The notes beneath the pieces are model-generated. The model worked only from the letters and a program-made list of their open reading frames with translations. It was not told the origin of the DNA and made no database searches. A stretch of 48,153 bases of DNA from Thermococcus sp. GTDB lineage: Archaea; Methanobacteriota_B; Thermococci; Thermococcales; Thermococcaceae. A program made the position numbers and the translations under genes. How positions within the stretch are numbered: position 1 is the first letter of the stretch; each line of letters begins with the position of its first letter. The stretch is from contig NZ_JACDNS010000016.1 in NCBI RefSeq assembly GCF_017656495.1, positions 1 to 48,153 on the forward strand, in the 5' to 3' direction. Below are positions 42,144 to 48,153 of the stretch, in pieces.

Positions 42144-43985
42144 TCATGTTAATCCTATGAATGCATATCTTTGCTTGGTGATTATGTTAACCAACACAAT
42201 TGAGAGTATCTGGACTGTAATTAACAGCACACCCAATGCCGCAGCCAGTTGAGCACTTCCTGCTGCCGACATCATAATATCTTTCATGAATGCTGTAATC
42301 GGTGCATACTGCATATTGAGTGAACCTAATGTAATACCAACACTTGTCTCACTCATTGAATAAACGAAGCTGAGCATTGCACCACCAAAGACGTTAAGTG
42401 AAATCAATGGTAGCAAGATACCAGTTATTGTCTTCCATCTACTTGCTCCAAGGTTCATTGAAGCTTCTTCAAGGGAAACATGAACCTGCTGAAGTCCAGC
42501 GTACACAGAACGTGCTGAGAATGGCAGTCTTCTGATTGAATATGCCAATATAAGCACGAAGGCTGGGTTGAAGTTGAAGATGTTCGTTGGGTCTAGTGGT
42601 GTGTCGGGGAACACCTGTGAGAAGAAGTAGAAGTAGCCCATTGCTACAACTATACCTGGAACAGCAATTGGTATTATGACTAAACTTTCAAGCACTGGGG
42701 TTAAGATTCCCTTAAATCTGCTGGTTGCATATGATGATGTCACTGATAGGAGTATGATAAGTACAACAGCAGCAGCTGAATACATAAGGCTGTTTATGAT
42801 GTATCTCCTCACATCAGGATTGAAGAGCATCTGTTTGACGTATTCTGTTGTGAATCCTTGAGGCATCACAGTAACGCTCCACTGTTTGGAAAATGCCAAT
42901 AGGACAACACCAATCTGTGGGAATATTGTGAAGAGCAACAGTGGGAGTAAAACTACATAAATGATTGCAGCTTGCCATGGTCTTGGTTTGCTGACCCTTG
43001 GCTTCCATCTTCCACCTTTGCTGAGCATAGCATACTGCCTCAAGCTGACATACTTCCTAATTCCGAGGAATGCAAGCACAGCCAAAGTAAGCATTAAAAT
43101 TGACAGTGCTGCAATCTCTGGACTCCTCTCACCCAAACCATAGAGGAATTTGCTGAAGATTTGATAAGACATCAGTTTCTTAGCCAATGGGTCACCTTGG
43201 AAGACAATTGGTGCTGCTAAATCCTCAAGACTAAAGATGAATACAAGCGTTGCACCAGCGGCTATACCTGGTAAAGCTAATGGAAATGTCACGGTTCTAA
43301 AAAGGTGAAAGCCTTTGCTCCCGAGATTTTCTGCCTGCTCCTCTAATGTTGGATCAATGTTGATAAAGCTTGCATAGGCATTGAGGTAAACTATTGGATA
43401 GTATGTCATAGCTTGGGCTAAAACAACACCCGCTAAGCCATCGATTTTAATCCTAAATGGCAGTATGTGAAGCAATTCATAGAAAATGTAGTTGATTAAA
43501 CCCGTGTCGAGGAACATCTTCTTAATAACATATGCATTAACGAATGGGGTAACCAACAGAGGAATAAATAAGGCAATTCTAAAGAAGTTCTTACCCCTAA
43601 AGTCATATCTCGCCATAATAAAGGCGAAAATTGTTCCCATGAGCGAAGCCAAAAGCGTTACAAGAGCAGCAACCACAAGTGAGTTGATTACAACTCCAAA
43701 ATCAATTCCCCTAATTAGATAAACGGTCTCTCCAGTTGCAGTAACAGTTTTTATAGCAAAATCTCCTCGAGGTGGAAATTGAACATAATAACTTGAAGTT
43801 AAGATGCTCTTAAACCAATACAAGGAAAAGTGTCCCTCATGTCTAAATGCTATTGCCAGCATAGCTAAAACTGGCACAATTAAAAACACCACTATATACA
43901 GCAGAGGGAAAAGGTAGGAAAAAGAAACGAGAGGCTCAAACAGCGGAGTTCCGAAAAGTCTTTCGCTCCATTTACTTACCTTCAT
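42144..43985 (-). CDS. ABC importer permease, two fused permease domains (FbpB/ThiP type)
   Basis: 613 residues with about 12 helices in two halves of six. Each half has an EAA loop for ATPase contact: EEQAENLGSKGFHLFRTVTF-P in the first and LEEASMNLGASRWKTITGI in the second. Fused two-domain permeases of this length are typical of iron(III) and thiamine importers. The ATG overlaps the stop of the binding-protein gene, and the ATPase gene starts about 10 bp downstream. Confidence 0.9.
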   Translation of the reverse strand: MKVSKWSERLFGTPLFEPLVSFSYLFPLLYIVVFLIVPVLAMLAIAFRHEGHFSLYWFKSILTSSYYVQFPPRGDFAIKTVTATGETVYLIRGIDFGVVINSLVVAALVTLLASLMGTIFAFIMARYDFRGKNFFRIALFIPLLVTPFVNAYVIKKMFLDTGLINYIFYELLHILPFRIKIDGLAGVVLAQAMTYYPIVYLNAYASFINIDPTLEEQAENLGSKGFHLFRTVTFPLALPGIAAGATLVFIFSLEDLAAPIVFQGDPLAKKLMSYQIFSKFLYGLGERSPEIAALSILMLTLAVLAFLGIRKYVSLRQYAMLSKGGRWKPRVSKPRPWQAAIIYVVLLPLLLFTIFPQIGVVLLAFSKQWSVTVMPQGFTTEYVKQMLFNPDVRRYIINSLMYSAAAVVLIILLSVTSSYATSRFKGILTPVLESLVIIPIAVPGIVVAMGYFYFFSQVFPDTPLDPTNIFNFNPAFVLILAYSIRRLPFSARSVYAGLQQVHVSLEEASMNLGASRWKTITGILLPLISLNVFGGAMLSFVYSMSETSVGITLGSLNMQYAPITAFMKDIMMSAAGSAQLAAALGVLLITVQILSIVLVNIITKQRYAFIGLT

Positions 43986-45385
43986 CCTTGCACCTCCGCT
44001 AATACCTTATTGTATTTAGCTCTTGCAGCATCTCTCCACTCTTGCATAAGTGTGTCTTTGAATCCTGAATCCTTAATAAGCCTTTCATTTATCTTCTTTG
44101 CATAGTCTTCAGTGAATGTAACCATTTGTCCTGTGTCTGGGTCTTTAAACTGTATTGGAGCCAAAAGCTGAGCCTTAAGCTGCTCGTACTTCTCCTTGCT
44201 TATCTTTCCTTGCTTGTATGCTTGGACAAGAGCAACCCAAGCTCTGTGGAGCTCCTGGTTTGCATCAACCAATGTAGCCTTGAAGTAGAACTGCATTGCA
44301 TAAACAGTTGCCAAAGCCCTTGCATCATCAAACTGAATACCTTGAGTTTGCAAAGCCAATTCATAGGCCTTCTTCAAGTCTGGTCTCTTTTGTCCCTCTG
44401 GAGTGTCAAAGACTGCTGGATTAACTGGGAGTCTGTTGACATTTTCATTAAGCCAAATCTTCTGCCCCTCTGTAAGTACCCAGTAAATAAAGGCCTGTGC
44501 AGCCTCTGGGTGCTGGGAGTTCTTAAGCAAAGCAATTGGGTCACCGTTGATTATACTCTCACCCTTTGGAATGATATAAACACATGCAGGATTGAGCTTC
44601 ATTGCAGTGTATCCATAGAAGTCAATTGTATTTCCAACAGCTATATCGCCAGCTATAACTGCCTCTCTAACGGCATCACTTGCATCATAAATCTTTGAGT
44701 TTGCGGCTATAATTGTGAGAACTTTCCATCCCTCTTCCCAACCAAAAGCTTGGAGAATAATCTGGTAAATTCTTGTGTTGGAGGTACTCCTTGTTGGATC
44801 AGCAATACCAACTTGTGGTGGGTCTAGTGCAAAGGTCTCACTTGCTATATCTTCCCATCTTTCTGGCATTGGGAGGTTCCATCTCTTAAGGACATCCTTA
44901 TTCACTGTGAAACCAAATGATGAAAGTGCGGCTGCAATCCAGTAAACTTTTCCATCATCGCCTTTTCTTACCATTGGCATTCCAGCAATGTCTTCCTTTA
45001 TTTGTGTTCCAAGAAGTCCAAGAACCTTCTCATCTGTAATTGGAGCTAAATAACCTTGTTTGAAGAGGTCATCAAAGAGCGTTGGCCCTCCACCCCATCC
45101 AATATCGGCACCTTTCTTAATTAGGGCTGGCCACTGTGAATCTGGAGCTTTGATGAATTTGATGTTTACAATATTATATTGTTTTGCAATATCGCTCTTC
45201 AGAAATGCCTCTTTTGCCAGCATTTGGATGGTAGTGTCATGTCTTGTCAGAACAATTAGGGTTATTCCCTCACTGGGTTTTGATGTGCTTGTCGCGGTTG
45301 TGCTTTTCTCTCCACCACCAATACATCCAGAGACTATACTAATGAGAAACAGCAGCACAAGTGAAAGGGCAATGCCTTTTTTCAT
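43982..45385 (-). CDS. ABC importer substrate-binding lipoprotein (FbpA-like)
   Basis: 467 residues. The N-terminal signal ends in a lipobox, SIVSGCIGGGE, followed by a Thr/Ser linker, so it is probably lipid-anchored outside the cell. The mature part is a two-lobed periplasmic-binding-type protein (LIVLTRHDTTIQMLAKEAF, GADIGWGGGPTLFDDLFKQG, KNSQHPEAAQAFIYWVLTEG). It is related to iron/thiamine/phosphonate-type binding proteins; the ligand cannot be read from sequence. The C-terminal ~110 residues form an extra helical region (AWVALVQAYKQGKISKEKYE), long for the family. The ATG follows GAGGTGAGCCAAA. Confidence 0.88.
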   Translation of the reverse strand: MKKGIALSLVLLFLISIVSGCIGGGEKSTTATSTSKPSEGITLIVLTRHDTTIQMLAKEAFLKSDIAKQYNIVNIKFIKAPDSQWPALIKKGADIGWGGGPTLFDDLFKQGYLAPITDEKVLGLLGTQIKEDIAGMPMVRKGDDGKVYWIAAALSSFGFTVNKDVLKRWNLPMPERWEDIASETFALDPPQVGIADPTRSTSNTRIYQIILQAFGWEEGWKVLTIIAANSKIYDASDAVREAVIAGDIAVGNTIDFYGYTAMKLNPACVYIIPKGESIINGDPIALLKNSQHPEAAQAFIYWVLTEGQKIWLNENVNRLPVNPAVFDTPEGQKRPDLKKAYELALQTQGIQFDDARALATVYAMQFYFKATLVDANQELHRAWVALVQAYKQGKISKEKYEQLKAQLLAPIQFKDPDTGQMVTFTEDYAKKINERLIKDSGFKDTLMQEWRDAARAKYNKVLAEVQG

Positions 45386-45476
45386 TTTGGCTCACCTCTG
45401 ATGGGGTTTTACAAAAGCTTCTTTAAATTTTTGCCACAAAAAAATGTTAAAAATTAAAGATTTAGAGAGAAATAAT

Positions 45477-46613
45477 TCACTTTCTTCTTCTCAAGAGCAG
45501 TGGAATCAATGCCAATCCAACGAGAGCTACTGGACCGCATGTCTTGCTTGTTGTAGCTGGAGCTGAAGTGCTGGTTTCAGCTGGCTTTTCAGTCTCTGTT
45601 GTGGTTGGCTTCTCTGTTGTTGTCTCTGTCGGCTTCTCCTCAACTTTGCTTGCCTCTTGAAGTGCCCAGTGTATGAAGTTTGTAACAAATGTTGGACCAT
45701 CAAGTGGAACTCCGTGATACTTTGGTGACCATGTTGGCTCGTAGTCACCGTATGGTGATTCACCGCTAACGATGAGCAAGCTCTGCTTTCCGTTATCAAA
45801 CTTAACAAATTCAACTGCCAAAAGTGTGAATACGCCAGTGTCACCAGCCATGTAGGCGTTTGCTGGTGGGTCGTTGTTTTCGACTATTGTACCATCCTTG
45901 GTTGTCTTGACGATTCTGTAAACATTCTCTGGGATATTTCCATCAACAAGCTTCTGCCAGTTTCCATTGTCATCAACATAAGCAACAACACCTGGTCCGT
46001 GGTAGAGGACTTTTCCTCCATTCTTGAAGCCCTCAGTAATCATGCTTGCATCTGGGGTGTTTGGATCTGGGTTAACAATCCCAACAACTCTGTATCCTCT
46101 TCCAGCGTTGCTTGTTGGGTCTTCAACTGAACAGAGGTCTAATCTGAGGTGACCGATTCCAAGCTGGTCAAGAAGTGAGTTAACAGTGTCCTGAACCTGC
46201 ACACCGCTTCCGTAGTCGCTGTCACCAGCGATCCAGAGAACCTTTCCACCTTGCTTGAACCACTCTGCAATTGCTTGTATTTCATCTGGTTCGAATGGGC
46301 TTGATGGCTGACCGATGATAAGCATGTCAACACCCTTGAGACCATCGGCTGTAATTTTATCGCCAAGGTGTGGGATGCCTAAGGTGTCAGCGGCAGCTGG
46401 ATCACCAAAGTATGCCCACTTTACATCGGTGATTGTCTTTACAATACCATGGGCTAAGGTCTCATTAGTATCTCTATCAATGACATCTCCTGCAAGGTAC
46501 TTGTCATTTTCACCATGGGCTAAATCTACAGCAACGGTTGCTGCACTGGCAAAAGCGACTCCAAAAAGTCCAAACAGAACAAAAACTGATAATAGTATTG
46601 CAAGCTTCTTCAT
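45477..46613 (-). CDS. CGP-CTERM surface protein with GATase/DUF4350-like domain
   Basis: 378 residues. The signal peptide MKKLAILLSVFVLFGLFGVA (cleavage near ASA) is followed by VAVDLAHGENDKYL, typical of glutamine-amidotransferase-like ABC-associated surface domains. The core has MLIIGQPSSPFEPDEIQAI, WFKQGGKVLWIAGDSDYG and SLLIVSGESPYGDY. A Thr/Glu/Pro-rich linker leads to KTCGPVALVGLALIPLLLRR, the CGP-CTERM signal. There is no catalytic Cys of true amidotransferases at the expected turn, so it is probably a binding domain. It lies 91 bp upstream of the ABC binding-protein gene on the same strand. The minus-strand TATA (ATTTATAA) is near 46645. Confidence 0.82.
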   Translation of the reverse strand: MKKLAILLSVFVLFGLFGVAFASAATVAVDLAHGENDKYLAGDVIDRDTNETLAHGIVKTITDVKWAYFGDPAAADTLGIPHLGDKITADGLKGVDMLIIGQPSSPFEPDEIQAIAEWFKQGGKVLWIAGDSDYGSGVQVQDTVNSLLDQLGIGHLRLDLCSVEDPTSNAGRGYRVVGIVNPDPNTPDASMITEGFKNGGKVLYHGPGVVAYVDDNGNWQKLVDGNIPENVYRIVKTTKDGTIVENNDPPANAYMAGDTGVFTLLAVEFVKFDNGKQSLLIVSGESPYGDYEPTWSPKYHGVPLDGPTFVTNFIHWALQEASKVEEKPTETTTEKPTTTETEKPAETSTSAPATTSKTCGPVALVGLALIPLLLRRRK

Positions 46614-46748
46614 GGCGTTCACCAAAAATGTTTAACGTATAAAGCAGTTATAAATCTTATTGAACCCCCATTAGGTAACAATGTGTAGCAAAGTACTCAA
46701 ATTTATATTGGTAGATGTTGAGAAACCTAGACACTAAAGACAGCACTG

Positions 46749-46776
46749 AGGATTTGTGCATACACATCGGTATCCT
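46749..46776 (+). promoter_or_regulatory. Possible stem-loop in the tyrS leader
   Basis: AGGAT (46749-46753) pairs with ATCCT (46772-46776), and TGTG (46755-46758) with CACA (46763-46766) inside it, leaving a CATA loop. A TATA-like AAATTTATATTGG near 46708-46720 puts it at the start of a leader of about 100 nt. Stability is modest and function is unproven. Confidence 0.3.
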
Positions 46777-46846
46777 GACAGTATGACAATTTTCAAATGC
46801 GTAAATGCCTTAAAGGATAACATCATTTTTGGCTTAGGTGGTGTGA

Positions 46847-47974
46847 ATGGACATAGAGAGAAAGATTGAATTGATAACAAGAAAGCCAACTGAGGAAGTA
46901 TTGACCGTAGAAAATTTGAGACAACTCTTGGAAATGGGGGTTCCTCTTCAGCATTATATCGGATTTGAAATAAGCGGTTACATTCATCTTGGCACTGGAT
47001 TAATGGCAGGTGCAAAGATTGCTGACTTCCAGAAAGCCGGCATAAAGACAAGAATATTCCTAGCGGATTGGCACAGTTGGATTAACGATAAACTTGGCGG
47101 AGACCTTGAGACAATTCAAAAAGTAGCTTTAACTTACTTTAAAGAAGGAATGAAGCAGAGCATCAAAGTTATGGGTGGCGACCCAGATAAAGTCGAGTTC
47201 GTCTTAGCGAGTGAGATCCTTGAAAAAGGTGACTACTGGCAGACCGTCATTGATATTTCAAAGAACGTTACTTTAAGCAGAGTTATGCGCTCCATCACAA
47301 TCATGGGTAGACAGATGGGTGAGGCAATAGACTTTGCAAAGCTGATCTACCCGATGATGCAGGTTGCTGACATATTCTACCAGGGAGTTAACATTGCACA
47401 CGCTGGAATGGACCAAAGAAAGGCTCACGTTATTGCAATAGAGGTTGCTGAAAAGCTGAAATACCACCCATTAGTTTGGGAAGGCAAGAAATACAAGCCG
47501 GTTGCCGTTCACCACCACCTCCTACTTGGTCTGCAAGAACCACCAAAGTGGCCAATTGAGAGCGAAGAGGAGTTCAAGGAGATTAAAGCAGCTATGAAGA
47601 TGAGCAAGTCAAAGCCATACTCCGCTGTTTTCATACACGACAGCCCCGAAGAGATTAGGCAGAAGCTTAGAAGGGCATTCTGTCCTGCAAGAGAAGTCAG
47701 ATACAATCCAGTTCTGGATTGGGCGGAGCACATAATCTTTAGGGAGGAGCCAACCGAATTTACCATTCACAGACCAGCTAAGTTCGGTGGTGATGTAACT
47801 TACACAACGTTTGAAGAGCTCAAGAAGGACTTTGCTGAAGGAAAGCTGCACCCACTTGACCTGAAGAATGCGGTTGCCGAATACCTGATAGAGCTCCTCA
47901 AGCCAGTCAGAGAGTACTTTGAAAAACACCCAGAGCCTTTAGAGCTGATGAAGGAAGTTAAGATTACGAGATGA
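46847..47974 (+). CDS. tyrS: Tyrosyl-tRNA synthetase
   Basis: 375 residues, the usual archaeal TyrRS length. The class I motifs are YIHLGTGLMAG (HIGH-like, about residue 45) and KMSKSKPYSAVF (KMSKS, about 249). Tyrosine-site features include FEISGYIHLG, YPMMQVADIFYQGVNIAHAGMDQRK and the archaeal insertion ADWHSWINDKLGG. It charges tRNA-Tyr. The ATG follows GGTGGTGTGA. It is monocistronic. Confidence 0.95.
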   Translation: MDIERKIELITRKPTEEVLTVENLRQLLEMGVPLQHYIGFEISGYIHLGTGLMAGAKIADFQKAGIKTRIFLADWHSWINDKLGGDLETIQKVALTYFKEGMKQSIKVMGGDPDKVEFVLASEILEKGDYWQTVIDISKNVTLSRVMRSITIMGRQMGEAIDFAKLIYPMMQVADIFYQGVNIAHAGMDQRKAHVIAIEVAEKLKYHPLVWEGKKYKPVAVHHHLLLGLQEPPKWPIESEEEFKEIKAAMKMSKSKPYSAVFIHDSPEEIRQKLRRAFCPAREVRYNPVLDWAEHIIFREEPTEFTIHRPAKFGGDVTYTTFEELKKDFAEGKLHPLDLKNAVAEYLIELLKPVREYFEKHPEPLELMKEVKITR

Positions 47975-48103
47975 GTTTTATTCTCGCTTTAATTCTCCTT
48001 TTTCGGTTTAATTGAGCTTAACTAAATATCCAGAATTACAGATAGTTTGAGTTATTACCAAGAGAAGACTATTTTTGAGAAGTTTGCTCAGAAGAATTTG
48101 TTG

Positions 48104-48153
48104 TGGTGCGGGGGCGGGGATTTGAACCCCGGAACCCCTACGGGACGGGACCC
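48104..48153 (-). tRNA. tRNA-Leu, 3' portion only (truncated by window end)
   Basis: Reading the minus strand, the window ends inside the anticodon arm. Visible are a long type II variable arm (TCCCGTAGGGGTTC), a T-arm with CGGGG-TTCAAAT-CCCCG, an acceptor strand CCCCCGC, discriminator A and an encoded CCA. A long variable arm with A73 indicates leucine rather than serine (G73 in archaea). The anticodon lies outside; the visible G run next to the stem hints at a CUN-reading isoacceptor, which is weak inference. The 129 bp between tyrS and this gene holds only T-rich sequence. Confidence 0.82.

Noticed and set aside
44126-44698. 190-residue open frame on the plus strand opposite the ABC binding-protein gene
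   Set aside because: It lies wholly antisense to a well-supported lipoprotein gene, is rich in Cys, Leu and Ser without a domain pattern, and has no ribosome site.
1-48153. CRISPR array, insertion sequence or rRNA genes
   Set aside because: No regularly spaced repeats, transposase-like reading frames or rRNA-like GC-rich blocks were seen; the only structural RNA is the partial tRNA at the end.
48104-48153. tRNA-Ser as the identity of the partial tRNA
   Set aside because: The long variable arm would allow Ser, but the discriminator base is A, which fits archaeal Leu; serine tRNAs have G.

Overview
The window looks like a hyperthermophilic archaeon of the order Thermococcales, most likely an AT-rich CO-utilising Thermococcus (T. 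barophilus / T. paralvinellae type; the species guess is inference from gene content and low GC). Support comes from ADP-dependent phosphofructokinase, XerA, ADP-forming acetyl-CoA synthetase, two CGP-CTERM surface proteins (a Thermococcaceae anchor), archaeal TATA boxes, very strong GGTGA Shine-Dalgarno sites and a carboxydotrophic CODH-hydrogenase-Mrp cluster.

Layout. (A) 1-11369, minus strand: CO-oxidation supercluster. In transcription order it reads corQ, corR (CO-responsive regulator pair), cooF, cooS, cooC, cooT, a gap with its own promoter, then a group 4 membrane [NiFe] hydrogenase (antiporter-like subunit, NuoH-like, fused NuoC/NuoD-like large subunit, NuoI-like, NuoB-like) running into an Mrp-type Na+/H+ antiporter whose first gene (MrpF-like) is cut by the window edge. 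Electrons from CO pass from CooS via CooF to the hydrogenase; H2 evolution pumps ions that Mrp converts to a Na+ gradient. (B) 11457-13953, plus: sfsA, a TOPRIM/coiled-coil protein and xerA. (C) 13977-16889: ADP-PFK, an Asp/Glu racemase-superfamily enzyme and a nitroreductase. (D) 16933-20926: ThiI, a DUF998-type membrane protein, a THUMP-less ThiI paralogue, and a cysteine synthase-like gene carrying a frameshift in a G7 run. (E) 20919-23419: two divergent, homologous zinc-ribbon proteins whose leaders share a perfect 21-bp element, plus a small membrane protein. (F) 23685-25564: an internally shortened MFS transporter and a metallo-beta-lactamase-fold protein. (G) 25570-31000, minus: ACD beta and alpha subunits, a TIM-barrel isomerase, an MgtE-like transporter, endonuclease III and an orphan. 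(H) 31121-34110, plus: PadR regulator, unusual ferredoxin, DrrAB-type ABC exporter and a small membrane protein. (I) 34097-38263: phosphoglycerate kinase, a large Mrr-nuclease-like protein with tandem PepSY-like repeats, and an orphan. (J) 38357-46613, minus: two CGP-CTERM cell-surface proteins flanking a DUF447-type protein and a complete FbpABC-like ABC importer. (K) 46847-48153: tyrosyl-tRNA synthetase and the 3' part of a tRNA-Leu.

Points most worth a second look: the radical-SAM-like domain fused to the DNA-binding domain of CorR; the divergent zinc-ribbon locus with mirrored leader elements; the nuclease-like/PepSY-repeat protein; the THUMP-less ThiI; the G7 frameshift; the MFS internal deletion; and glycolytic-motif (Tgr) sites placed oppositely at pfk and pgk. 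No CRISPR array, insertion sequence or rRNA was seen. Start codons were chosen mainly by a consistent GGTGAN plus 3-5 nt plus start pattern.
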